A stretch of 39,365 nucleotides of DNA from positions 1 through 39,365 of the forward strand of contig CANQUA010000027.1 of NCBI GenBank assembly GCA_947626915.1, given 5' to 3'. Made by a program: the position numbers and the translations under genes. Below the pieces are notes generated by a model. The model had not been told where the DNA came from and made no database searches. It saw only the letters and a list, made by a program, of their open reading frames with translations. The DNA is from an uncultured Lachnospiraceae bacterium (lineage in GTDB: Bacteria > Bacillota > Clostridia > Lachnospirales > Lachnospiraceae). Shown piece by piece: positions 25,006 through 33,058 of the stretch (the stretch's first letter is position 1; the number at the start of each line of letters is the position of its first letter).

Positions 25006-25755
25006 TTATGCGCCCTTCCTTATCTCCTGTTCTTTGACCAGCATGTCACGGATCCGGTTCTGTGTATAAAGCCCGGCGAATTTTTTCTCCTCTTTCGGCA
25101 GATCTTTAATATAAAACGGTTCGCCGAACTCGATCGTCACCCGGGACGAACGGATCCGCGGGGCCTGTTTTTCAAAGATCTCCGCCGTGCCGGTCATGGC
25201 AACTGGGATCACCGGACAGCCGGATTTTTCCGCGATTTTTAGGCTTCCTTCTTTAAACGGAAGCATCTCCAGAATATCTTCGTTTTTATTGCGGGTGCCT
25301 TCCGGGAAGATCCAGACAGAAATACCGGATTTTACCTGCTCGATGCCCGCCAGGATCGTTTTCAGCCCTTCCTTCAGGTTCTGACGGTCCAGAAACAGGC
25401 AATGGACATACTTCATCCATTTACGGAGAGACGGATAGGCAAGCATCTCCTTCTTTGCCACAAAGCCCATCAGCGTCGGCACCGTAACATAGCCCACCAG
25501 GATATCAAAATAACTGCGGTGATTGCCCACATAAAGAACGGCCTGATCCCTGGGAATATTTTCAATGCCTTTCACGGTAATATGTACCCCGCAGAGCCGC
25601 AGAAGCAGACGGAACATGAACTGAATGATCGCCAGGCTCTGGGCGTCCCGTTTGGCCGGGTCCTTCTTTCCGATCAGATACTCTACGAAAAGCAGCGGGA
25701 GACTGAAGATCAGAAATGAGACGACGATCGTAACAAGCAGGATAAACTTAATCAT
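25006..25755 (-). CDS. plsC: 1-acyl-sn-glycerol-3-phosphate acyltransferase, 249 aa
   Basis: Acylates lysophosphatidic acid to phosphatidic acid at the inner face of the membrane. An N-terminal hydrophobic anchor (about 3-27), the acyltransferase motif NHRSYFD (78-84, HX4D), FLDRQNLKEG (motif II) and FPEGTR (150-155, motif III) followed by IPVAMTG are all seen. Length is normal. AAAGGA lies about 9 nt before the ATG, and a good promoter precedes it. It is directly followed by pheA, an unrelated pathway, so shared transcription is probably only convenience. Confidence 0.93.
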   Translation of the reverse strand: MIKFILLVTIVVSFLIFSLPLLFVEYLIGKKDPAKRDAQSLAIIQFMFRLLLRLCGVHITVKGIENIPRDQAVLYVGNHRSYFDILVGYVTVPTLMGFVAKKEMLAYPSLRKWMKYVHCLFLDRQNLKEGLKTILAGIEQVKSGISVWIFPEGTRNKNEDILEMLPFKEGSLKIAEKSGCPVIPVAMTGTAEIFEKQAPRIRSSRVTIEFGEPFYIKDLPKEEKKFAGLYTQNRIRDMLVKEQEIRKGA

Positions 25756-25795
25756 GTAAAATCGGTCCTTTTCTAAAATGTATGGTCATGCTTTG

Positions 25796-25823
25796 ATTAT
25801 ATCATTCACGTCATAAAATACAA
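25796..25823 (-). promoter_or_regulatory. Promoter of plsC-pheA
   Basis: On the minus strand TTGTAT (25823-25818), a 16-bp spacer and TATAAT (25801-25796) lie about 40 bp before the plsC start. The region is distinctly AT-rich compared with its surroundings. Confidence 0.7.
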
Positions 25824-25833
25824 GAAAAATCTG

Positions 25834-26349
25834 TCAATCCCCGGGGCTTTTCCCGCGGAGAAGGCGCCGTTTTCCCGCCGTCTGCCGGGCCGGCAGCTCC
25901 GGTTTGCCCCCGGCAATGGTTTCAAAAAGCAGGCCGGCGCCAAACCAGAGGGGCGCGAAATCCAGGCGGATCAGTCCGTTGATGTTGGAATGGCGCCCGG
26001 TATAGTCCCAGGGGCAGATGCCGCGGCTCCTGAGCCAGGAACCCGCAAAATATTCCACCACAAAAATCAGGACCATATAGAGCATCCCGTGGCGCAGGAT
26101 CCGGTCCGCCGGGCGCAGCTGCTCGGCCGGATCCGTATGGAGCCAGCGGTCCACCCCGCGTCCGATGGGCGCCAGCAGCGCCCCCATTCCGTAGATCGGG
26201 AACATCAGAAGCGAGGTCCTGCCGATCAGCCGCCAGTCGTGAAGCATAACCGACTCCGCCGAGGTAAAGATCACCTCCAGGCACCAGCCCGCTATGCCGC
26301 ATTTAAAAAAGTTTTTTCCTGTTTCCTGAATATATGCCGTCGTTTTCAT
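25834..26349 (-). CDS. Small multi-span membrane protein, putative ABC transporter permease family (CmpB-like), 171 aa
   Basis: I take MKTTAYIQE at 26349 as the start because family members begin close to the first span; the frame is open to 26382. Neither site has a good ribosome binding sequence. The product has about four hydrophobic spans, with the motifs CGIAGWCLEVIFT, FPIYGMGALLAPI and CPWDYTGRHSNINGLIRLDFAPLWFGAGL, which match the Firmicutes family labelled putative ABC transporter permease (PF06541). No ATPase lies next to it, so the transporter label may be misleading. It lies 64 bp after the cardiolipin synthase gene on the same strand and is probably co-transcribed. Confidence 0.65.
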   Translation of the reverse strand: MKTTAYIQETGKNFFKCGIAGWCLEVIFTSAESVMLHDWRLIGRTSLLMFPIYGMGALLAPIGRGVDRWLHTDPAEQLRPADRILRHGMLYMVLIFVVEYFAGSWLRSRGICPWDYTGRHSNINGLIRLDFAPLWFGAGLLFETIAGGKPELPARQTAGKRRLLRGKSPGD

Positions 26350-26413
26350 GCTGCTAGTATGCGCCGGAACCGGCCGATCCATGCGCCGGATCCGGCACGC
26401 GGCGCAAAGATTT

Positions 26414-28054
26414 TCACAAAAGCGGCGACAGCAGGCGGCAGCACTGCTCCTGGAAGCGGACGCGCAGTCCCCTCTGTCCGTAGCTCTCCCGCGTCACTTC
26501 CCCGCAGTTTTTCAGATCCTCCAGAAAAGCCTGCTCCAGCTTCTCTGTAATGTCCTGGTCGTAAATCGTCGCGTTGACCTCAAAATTCAGTTCAAAGCTG
26601 CGGATATCCATATTGGCCGTGCCGCAGCAGCTCACCAGACTGTCCGTCATGACGGCCTTGGCATGAAGGAAGCCGTTCTGATACGTATAGCAGCGCGCCC
26701 CGGCCGCCAGCAGATCGCCCAGATAGGAATAGGTCGCCCAATATACAAACGGATGGTCCGGTTTGCAGGGAATCATCAGCCGGACATCCACGCCCGATTC
26801 CGCCGCAAATTTAAGGGCCGACAACACCGCGTCATCCGGGATGAAATACGGGGTCTGCACGTAAATATGATGCCGGGCGCGGTAGATCAGCTGAAGATAA
26901 TTATTGCGGATCTGCCGGTTGCTGGCATCCGGGCCGCTGGCGATGATCTGAAGCATTACCTTATGCCCCGCCATGGCCTGGGCAATGATCGCGGAAACCT
27001 CCCTGGCCGTCTGCGGCAGCTTTTGCGGGTCCGCTTTCCCCGTTTCCGGAACGTTCTCCCCGCCTTCCGCCGTACCGTTTTCCCGCAGCGCCGCCTCCGC
27101 GTCCGCCGGGAGTCCCAGTATCGTTTTTTCCGCCTCTTCGATTTCTTCGCCAAGGCCAAAGTATTTCCCGTCCCTGAACAGATTCTCATGGCTGGCGTAG
27201 TTCCAGTCCAGCGCAAACCGGATCTGGAGACTGTAAACGGCGCTCCCGCGGATCTTCAGATGGGTGTCCCTCCAGTATCCGAATTTCGGATCCCTGGAAA
27301 TGTATTCGCGCCCGATATTGAAGCCGCCCACGTACCCCACTTTCCCGTCGATGACCACGATCTTGCGGTGATTCCGGTAATTCATGCGCAGCTGGAGACG
27401 GCCCAGGATCGGCGGGAAAAACTCCGCCACCTGGATACCGGAGGCTTTCAGATCCTTCCAGACCTTCCCCGGCATGAAACGGCCGCCCATTCCGTCAAAC
27501 AGCACCCGGACCTCCACGCCCTCCTTCGTTTTGCTCTTCAGGATCGGGACGATCGACTGGAAAACCTCGTCGTTCTTGATGATATAATACTGGATATGAA
27601 TGTACTGGCGGGCCTTTTTCAGTTCCTCCCGCAGGTCCTCGAATTTCTTCTCGCCGTCCGTAAAAATGTCCACGGAATTATCGATCGTAAGCACCGCGCC
27701 GGAGGTCTCCAGATTATAGACGACCAGCGACTCATAATCGCGCCACGGCGAATCCGGGAACTGATCCAGCGCCCCCTGCAGCATTCTCTCCTGCCATCGG
27801 GTCGAATAGGAGAGCCGGTCCTCCACCTCCTTGATCCGGAACATCTTGTTTTTCCGGTAATCCTGGCACAGCATCAGATACAGAAAGAACCCGAAAATCG
27901 GGACAAAATAAAGCACAAGAAGCCATGTCCATACGGCCTTTGGATCCCTGCGCTGAAAAAATACGATGACGACCGACAAGATCAGGTTAATATACAGCAG
28001 ATTGTCCATCAGCCAGCCCCAAACGGCGGCTATGAAATGAAATACCAGTCCCAT
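26414..28054 (-). CDS. cls: Cardiolipin synthase, 546 aa
   Basis: Condenses two phosphatidylglycerol molecules to cardiolipin. Two N-terminal spans (about 19-33 and 41-62) are followed by two phospholipase D motifs: His229-Lys231-Asp236 (NHRKIVVIDGKVGYVGGFNIG region) and His464-Lys466-Asp471 (HAKAVMTD). Between them is an unusual acidic, low-complexity insert (about 302-350), which makes the protein somewhat longer than the usual 480-510 residues. GAGGAAG lies about 8 nt before the ATG. An upstream promoter with extended -10 is visible. Confidence 0.92.
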   Translation of the reverse strand: MGLVFHFIAAVWGWLMDNLLYINLILSVVIVFFQRRDPKAVWTWLLVLYFVPIFGFFLYLMLCQDYRKNKMFRIKEVEDRLSYSTRWQERMLQGALDQFPDSPWRDYESLVVYNLETSGAVLTIDNSVDIFTDGEKKFEDLREELKKARQYIHIQYYIIKNDEVFQSIVPILKSKTKEGVEVRVLFDGMGGRFMPGKVWKDLKASGIQVAEFFPPILGRLQLRMNYRNHRKIVVIDGKVGYVGGFNIGREYISRDPKFGYWRDTHLKIRGSAVYSLQIRFALDWNYASHENLFRDGKYFGLGEEIEEAEKTILGLPADAEAALRENGTAEGGENVPETGKADPQKLPQTAREVSAIIAQAMAGHKVMLQIIASGPDASNRQIRNNYLQLIYRARHHIYVQTPYFIPDDAVLSALKFAAESGVDVRLMIPCKPDHPFVYWATYSYLGDLLAAGARCYTYQNGFLHAKAVMTDSLVSCCGTANMDIRSFELNFEVNATIYDQDITEKLEQAFLEDLKNCGEVTRESYGQRGLRVRFQEQCCRLLSPLL

Positions 28055-28158
28055 ACTCTCGCTTCCTCACGCTCCCTTCCCCAAGCGCAGCTGGTCTGTT
28101 TCCGAAACGCAAACGTCTTAAACGACCCTTTTCATAACGATTCCAATTCCACGATCTA

Positions 28159-28186
28159 ATCATACCACATTTTCAATATTTTGCAA
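28159..28186 (-). promoter_or_regulatory. Promoter of cls
   Basis: On the minus strand TTGCAA (28186-28181), a 16-bp spacer and TATGAT (28164-28159) with an upstream TG (extended -10). The leader to the cls start is about 100 nt. Confidence 0.65.
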
Positions 28187-28220
28187 ACGGGAATGGACGC
28201 AGAGGTTTCTTTTCCCCGTG

Positions 28221-28259
28221 AAAAGGGAACGGCCGGCTCTCCCCAAAGCCGGCCGTTCC
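28221..28259 (-). terminator. GC-rich hairpin, probable terminator upstream of the cls promoter
   Basis: A perfect 13-bp stem (28226-28238 with 28247-28259, arm GGAACGGCCGGCT) has an 8-nt loop. On the minus strand it is followed by CTTTTC, a short T-run. It would stop transcripts coming from the AraC-type regulator unit before the cls promoter. Confidence 0.55.
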
Positions 28260-28723
28260 TACTGGAGCAGCAGATGTTCTTCTATCGTCCGCCCGGTATG
28301 AAACCGGACGGACGCCTTCCGTCTTTTCGTTTCCGGCTGCTTTCCCGGGCAGCCGCCAGATCCATGGTTGCCTGTTTCGTCTATCGCATCCTCTCTCCTC
28401 GTTCTCCGTCCCGTCTCAAATGGTCTCAGGACGGGGCGCCGACCGGAGCGCGGACCCTTTTTATTCCGGCGAAGTCAGGGTCCGCGGCGATCGGCCATTC
28501 TTTGAGAGAGGCAGAATGGCATTGCCGCCTGCCTGTATTCCCCCGATTCATGCGGCGTCACTGTGGAGGGGGCCGCGCCGCTTTCATCATTGGGGGGAAG
28601 GCGGGCTGGGTATGGCCGCAGCCATTTTCCTCTTCCCGGCCGACGCTATCAGTTTACCAGAAACAGCGCGGAGATTCCATGATCTGTGTCATCAAAATCC
28701 TGTATCTCATTTTGATGGAATGT
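28260..28723. other. 464-bp region without a convincing gene, several hairpins
   Basis: No frame with a good ribosome site and no family match is seen; the open plus-strand frames are compositionally poor. Inverted repeats follow one another: CCGTCC/GGACGG (28406-28411 with 28429-28434), GCGGACCC/GGGTCCGC (28450-28457 with 28478-28485, extendable by GCCGA/TCGGC at 28438-28442 and 28491-28495), GCCATTC/GAATGGC (28494-28500 with 28514-28520), and CATCAAAAT/ATTTTGATG (28690-28698 with 28709-28717). Together with the terminator at 28226 on the minus strand this could be a long structured 3' leader or a small RNA. No known RNA class is recognised. Confidence 0.35.
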
Positions 28724-30445
28724 CTATTCTTTCCCGCCGATCTGTTTTTCTGAAAATTTCTTCATAATATTTGTATCCGGTTGCTGCCGTTTGTATCTGG
28801 TTTCTTTCCGGTACTCCAGGGGAGAACGGCCGTAACGCGCCTTAAATGCCCGGCTTAAATGAGGCGCGTCGAAAAATCCGGTCCGGTCCGCGATCTCCTG
28901 AATGTTGAGCTCCCGGCCGTCCATGAGGCTGCGGGCGGCTTCCAGACGCACTTCCTGCAGGTAAAGGCTGAAATTCTGACCGGTTTCCTTCTTAAACAGC
29001 GCCGACAGGTAGGCGCGGCTCAGATGAACATGGGACGCCGCCTCGTCCAGCGTGATCTTCCTGCCGTAATTCTCCCGCACAAACTGCATGACCTGGCGCA
29101 CGGCCGGCGTATAAGACCGGCTCCGGCTCTTTCCCCGCAAAAGTTCGTCCAGGTACGCCGCCACCCGCAGAAGGGCGCGCCCCATCTCTTCCAGATCGGA
29201 GGCCGGCCACCCCAGCCACAGTTCAATGCCGTCGAGATCCTTCCGCTCATTCTCATCCAGCGGATAACGGCGCGCCTCTCTTAAATAAGCGCTGAGGATC
29301 CGGTTGCCCAGCGCCTGGACATAGGCCGGATGAAATGTGACCGCGTCCCTGAGAGCGGTCAAAAATGCGTTCAGCCCGTTCAGCGCTTCTTCATAACGCT
29401 GCTCGTCCAGCATCGTCACGATCCGTTCGGCGTCCAGACTGAAATTCCTGCGGCCCGGTTCCCGCCTTTCCGCGGACGCGCTGATCAGGAGCCGGCCGTA
29501 ATGGACGCAGCCCTGTATCCCGAAAAACCGCCGGTTCTCCCGCGCGGCGGACGCCTGACGGTACAGTTCGGCCAGATTTTCCGCAGCCGCGGTTCCTCCG
29601 TTTCCGCCATTTCCTGAACTCGCCGGGTTCCCGGCCTTCAAGGCTCCGCCGCTGACGCCCACATACAAAGGCGCGTCAAACTGGGCCTGCAGGATCGCCT
29701 GCAGACGGTTCAGATCATTCATTACCCGCATTTCATTGTTCTGATTGTAAATCATGGAAAATTCCTGCGAACCACACGAGAAACAGTCGCCTTTCCGGCC
29801 CTCCTGTTCCAAATACAGATATAAGAACTCCCTCACGGTATCCCGCGGAACTTCTTTTCCAAAATACAGATTCACGAACAGCAGCCGCCGCAGATCCACG
29901 CTGCGCTCCGCCGCGTACCGCGCAAGCACGGCTTCCTCCCCGCTCCCCTCCGCCAGCCGCTTCAGATGCAGCTCCAGCTCTCTCTGCTTCCCGGAACCGG
30001 CAAAACCTGCCCCCCGGCCATGCGTTCCGTCCCTGCCCTCCGGCCTTTTCCGGAGCCATTCCCCGGCTTCCGTCAGGATCCGCCGCAGACTCTCCCCGGT
30101 CAGCTCCGATTTCAGGACGAAATCATGACCCCCCAGCCGCAGCACCTGCCTGACGTCGTCGAACCGTCCGCTCCCGCCGAAAAGCACCTTATACGGTTCC
30201 AGGCCGTCATCGCGGAGACGCTCCAGCAGTTCCAGACCGTCCATCACGGGCATCTGCACGTCGGCCAGCAGCACATCCGCGCCGCGGGCCCGGATATATT
30301 CCAGCGCCTGGGAACCGTCCGCGAATACTCCGTCGATCTCCCAGTCCGTTTCCAGCTCCTCAATCTTGTTCCTCATCCACTGCCTGGTGATCGCGTCGTT
30401 CTCCGCTATCACGATCCTCTTACGCTTGTCCCTGGTTTTCGTCAT
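28724..30445 (-). CDS. YesN-like response regulator with AraC DNA-binding domain, 573 aa
   Basis: A receiver domain (about 9-125) has phospho-acceptor Asp62 (LLADVQMPVMDG) and Lys112, but the acidic pocket reads AEND where AVDD is usual, and the conserved Ser/Thr is Gly. A long helical linker region (about 145-440), typical for YesN-type regulators, follows. The end has a two-helix-turn-helix AraC domain (about 447-546: ITLDEAASHVHLSRAYLSALFKKETG and IQEIADRTGFFDAPHLSRAFKARYG). No sensor kinase gene is adjacent, so it is an orphan in this window. AGGGAGG precedes the ATG at 5 nt. It starts 18 bp after truA, so it is probably co-transcribed with it. Such regulators usually control carbohydrate uptake, but no transporter is nearby. 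Confidence 0.88.
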   Translation of the reverse strand: MTKTRDKRKRIVIAENDAITRQWMRNKIEELETDWEIDGVFADGSQALEYIRARGADVLLADVQMPVMDGLELLERLRDDGLEPYKVLFGGSGRFDDVRQVLRLGGHDFVLKSELTGESLRRILTEAGEWLRKRPEGRDGTHGRGAGFAGSGKQRELELHLKRLAEGSGEEAVLARYAAERSVDLRRLLFVNLYFGKEVPRDTVREFLYLYLEQEGRKGDCFSCGSQEFSMIYNQNNEMRVMNDLNRLQAILQAQFDAPLYVGVSGGALKAGNPASSGNGGNGGTAAAENLAELYRQASAARENRRFFGIQGCVHYGRLLISASAERREPGRRNFSLDAERIVTMLDEQRYEEALNGLNAFLTALRDAVTFHPAYVQALGNRILSAYLREARRYPLDENERKDLDGIELWLGWPASDLEEMGRALLRVAAYLDELLRGKSRSRSYTPAVRQVMQFVRENYGRKITLDEAASHVHLSRAYLSALFKKETGQNFSLYLQEVRLEAARSLMDGRELNIQEIADRTGFFDAPHLSRAFKARYGRSPLEYRKETRYKRQQPDTNIMKKFSEKQIGGKE

Positions 30446-30463
30446 TTTGCCTCCCTGCCGCTG

Positions 30464-32080
30464 TCACACTCTTTCATCCGACCAGCTGTACCAGCGCGAA
30501 ACGATTTTTCCCTGGCCAAAACCAAACTTTTCAAATAAAGCAATCGCGGGTTTGTCGGCGGCCAGTACAGCGAGCCGCAGCTGTTTACACCCGCGCCCGG
30601 CCGCGATCCTCTCCGCCGCCGCAAGAGCCTCCAGAGCCAGACCTTTCCGCCGGTCGTTTTCCGCGACTCCGATTCTCTCTACCTCCAGACTGTCCCCGCA
30701 GACTGCCAGCTGCAGGAGCCCCGCGTTTCTCTCATCCGCCCGCAGAAAGAAAAGTTCTTTCGCACTGATGGAGATCTGCTCCGCCGTTTCCGCGTCCGTC
30801 ACGGACACAAAACCGGGAACAGAACGGAAGATCTCATTCGCCAGCGCAGAAAATGCGAAAACATCCGCGTCTGTAACCGGCTCCAGCCGCAAGTCCGCCG
30901 GAATCGCCGCGGGACTTTTTCCATTTTCTGGCGCCGTCACGGATCCATTTCCATCCGCCAAAACCGTCTCGGATCCATTTCTATCCGCCAAAACTGCCGC
31001 AGAACCATTTCCATCCGCCAACACGCCCCCCGCAGCGCTGATCGCTTTTTCCATCGCGATCACGTCGCAGGCATGACGGAACGTATAATAGCCGTAGGCT
31101 TTTCCCTCCGCGATACGGCCCTCCGGATATTCCTCTTTTCTCCCGCCCTCCAGATCGCAGACATAGACCTGCCGCGCTCCGTTGCGCATGGCCTGGTGCG
31201 TAACCCGCAGGAGCAGCCGGTCGAAGTCCCGCTCCGCGCAGCGCCGTATGATCAGATACGCCTTCCCTTTCTCCGGGATCTCCCGCTGGATCAGCTCATA
31301 GGACCAGTCCTTATTTTCGCCAACGATCCGGTCCCGCAGCTTCTTCTCGTATTCCATACTCACCAGCGTCAGCCCCTTGGCGGGAGCTGTCGGCCCTGCC
31401 GCGCGGCGGTCCCTGGCATCCAGGATCTCCGCCACATGCTCCGGCGGGTATACCCCGATCCCTACTTTGATCAGCGTCCCGGCAATGATGCGCACCATAT
31501 TGTAGAGGAAGCCGCTGCCGCTGACCCGAATCGTGATCCTGTCGCCGGTCTTTTCCAGATCCAGGCTGTAGATCGTGCGGACGGATTCCTCTTCCTGCCC
31601 CCGGCGGGTACAAAAGCTGCGGAAATCATGCTCGCCCACGAGATAGGACGCCGCTTCTCTCATTTTATCCAGATCCAGCGGAAAATAACAAAAATAAGAA
31701 TACAGCCGCTCCGTCGGCAGATTGATCTTGCGGTTCAGGATGCGGTACTCATAGGTTTTCGTGCAATTCTGCTTGCGCGGGTGCCAGTTTAACGGCACTT
31801 CTTCCGAACTCAGCGCCCGGATATCGTCCGGCAGCCACTGATTCAGCGCCAGGCAGATCTTGTCCGGCGCCATCCGGTTCTCCGTATCGAATACGGCCAC
31901 ATTCTCCAGGGCGTGAACGCCGGCGTCGGTCCGGCTGGCTCCGATCACGGCGACCGGCTCGCCCAGCAGCTTCGTGAGCGACTGATTCAGGACCTCCTCG
32001 ATGGTGAGGCCGTTGTTCTGGTACTGCCAGCCGCAGTAATTGGTGCCGTCATAGGCCAGGACTAACTTGATCCGTTTCAT
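30464..32080 (-). CDS. truA: tRNA pseudouridine(38-40) synthase fused to a GNAT acetyltransferase, 538 aa
   Basis: The ATG at 32080 has AAAGGAAA upstream and starts the standard TruA text MKRIKLVLAYDGTNYCGWQ. TruA spans about 1-252, with catalytic Asp52 in SRTDAGVHA and GSGFLYNMVR (188-197). It modifies positions 38-40 of the tRNA anticodon arm. The frame then continues without a stop. A second segment (about 274-348, YLIIRRCAERDFDRLLLRVT to GYYTFRHACDVIAMEKAI) is followed by a linker with three copies of VLADGNGS, then a GNAT domain (about 397-534, motif A IGVAENDRRKGLALEAL). TruA is usually about 245 residues. I see no frameshift, so this is a real fusion of two adjacent genes or an assembly artefact. 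The acetylation target is unknown. Confidence 0.85.
   Translation of the reverse strand: MKRIKLVLAYDGTNYCGWQYQNNGLTIEEVLNQSLTKLLGEPVAVIGASRTDAGVHALENVAVFDTENRMAPDKICLALNQWLPDDIRALSSEEVPLNWHPRKQNCTKTYEYRILNRKINLPTERLYSYFCYFPLDLDKMREAASYLVGEHDFRSFCTRRGQEEESVRTIYSLDLEKTGDRITIRVSGSGFLYNMVRIIAGTLIKVGIGVYPPEHVAEILDARDRRAAGPTAPAKGLTLVSMEYEKKLRDRIVGENKDWSYELIQREIPEKGKAYLIIRRCAERDFDRLLLRVTHQAMRNGARQVYVCDLEGGRKEEYPEGRIAEGKAYGYYTFRHACDVIAMEKAISAAGGVLADGNGSAAVLADRNGSETVLADGNGSVTAPENGKSPAAIPADLRLEPVTDADVFAFSALANEIFRSVPGFVSVTDAETAEQISISAKELFFLRADERNAGLLQLAVCGDSLEVERIGVAENDRRKGLALEALAAAERIAAGRGCKQLRLAVLAADKPAIALFEKFGFGQGKIVSRWYSWSDERV
30931..31027 (-). repeat. 30-bp tandem repeats in the TruA-GNAT linker
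   Basis: Three imperfect 30-bp units encode VLADxNGSxx. They lie between the middle segment and the GNAT domain, where variable length would be tolerated. Confidence 0.75.
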
Positions 32081-32127
32081 GCGTTTCCTTTCTTTTTCAG
32101 CGCCGATTCGCCGCACCATGCTCAGAC

Positions 32128-32228
32128 TGCCATTCCCCCCGCATGGGCGCGTTCCGTCATACGTATCATGCCGTCACATCCTTCCGGTTTACGAAATGCC
32201 ATTCCCCCGCATAGGCACGTTCCGTCAT
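32128..32228 (-). repeat. Two direct repeats of 32-33 bp between ecfT and truA
   Basis: Bases 32128-32160 and 32197-32228 share CATTCCCCC, GCAT, GGC and CGTTCCGTCAT, with two substitutions and one indel, at a 69-bp spacing. On the minus strand each starts an ATGACGGAACG reading frame of 12 or 20 codons, without a good ribosome site. There is no TTGAAA end or CRISPR-like stem. Confidence 0.6.
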
Positions 32229-32256
32229 GTGACAACTGCGCCGTCTCATTTCCCAT

Positions 32257-33057
32257 TCACACCAGAACCCGCGTCCCGACCATTGCCGCCAGATAAACCG
32301 CGAACACCGCATAGGCCGCGCGGTCCCTGGGGGCGTAGCGGAGGGGCTTCATCTTCGTCCGCCCTTCGCCGCCGTGATAGCAGCGGGCCTCCATCGCCAT
32401 CGCCAGGTCCGTTGCCCTGCGGAACGCCGAGATAAACAGCGGCACCAGCAGCGGCACCATACTTTTGGCCTTCTGTATCAGACCGCCGCTCTCGAAATCG
32501 GCTCCGCGGGCCATCTGCGCTTTCATGATCTTGTCCGTCTCCTCCACCAGGATCGGAATGAACCGCAGCGCGATGGACATGATCATGGCAATCTCATGCA
32601 CCGGCACCTTTACCTTCTTCAGGAAGCCCAGGCTCTTTTCCAGCCCGTCGGTCAGCTGGTTCGGCGTCGTGGTCAGCGTCATGATCGAGGAACCCACCAC
32701 CAGATAGATCAGCCGGACCGCCATGAACGCGGCCATGCGGACGCCCTCTTTCGTCACCCGCAGGATCCAGATATGGAAAATCTCCTCGCCGTCCGTCAGA
32801 AACAGGTTAAAGCTGACGCTGATCAGCAGCAAAAACACGATCGCCTTCAGTCCCCGCACCATAAACGGCAGGGGGACCCGCGACATGCGGATCGCCGCCG
32901 CGAGAAATACTGTCGCCACAACGTAGCTCCATATATGATCCGCCAGAAACAGCGACACGATAAACACCATGGTCCCAAACAGCTTCGTCCGCGGGTCCAG
33001 GCGGTGCAGCACCGAGTCCACCGGATAGTATTGTCCAATCGTAATATCTCTGATCAT
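32257..33057 (-). CDS. ecfT: ECF transporter transmembrane component EcfT, 266 aa
   Basis: Scaffold subunit of an energy-coupling-factor transporter for vitamins or metal ions. The ATG at 33057 (MIRDITIGQYYPVDSVLHRLDPRTK) is used; it lies one base after the ecfA2 stop with GGAAAGGA at about 7 nt. N-terminal and central hydrophobic spans are seen, along with the coupling helices containing MARGADFE and MEARCYHGG. The second usual Ala-Arg-Gly motif is ARC here. C-terminal basic helix and a last span end the protein. No substrate-binding S component is encoded nearby, so it probably belongs to a group II system shared by several S components. Confidence 0.92.
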   Translation of the reverse strand: MIRDITIGQYYPVDSVLHRLDPRTKLFGTMVFIVSLFLADHIWSYVVATVFLAAAIRMSRVPLPFMVRGLKAIVFLLLISVSFNLFLTDGEEIFHIWILRVTKEGVRMAAFMAVRLIYLVVGSSIMTLTTTPNQLTDGLEKSLGFLKKVKVPVHEIAMIMSIALRFIPILVEETDKIMKAQMARGADFESGGLIQKAKSMVPLLVPLFISAFRRATDLAMAMEARCYHGGEGRTKMKPLRYAPRDRAAYAVFAVYLAAMVGTRVLV

Positions 33058-33058
33058 T

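Noticed and set aside
26348-28159. 603-codon plus-strand open frame
   Set aside because: Antisense to cardiolipin synthase with intact HKD motifs; no signal or domain of its own.
28181-28753. 190-codon plus-strand frame between cls and the AraC regulator
   Set aside because: It starts inside the cls promoter, lacks a ribosome site and has biased Arg/Ser/Pro composition. Treated as noncoding.
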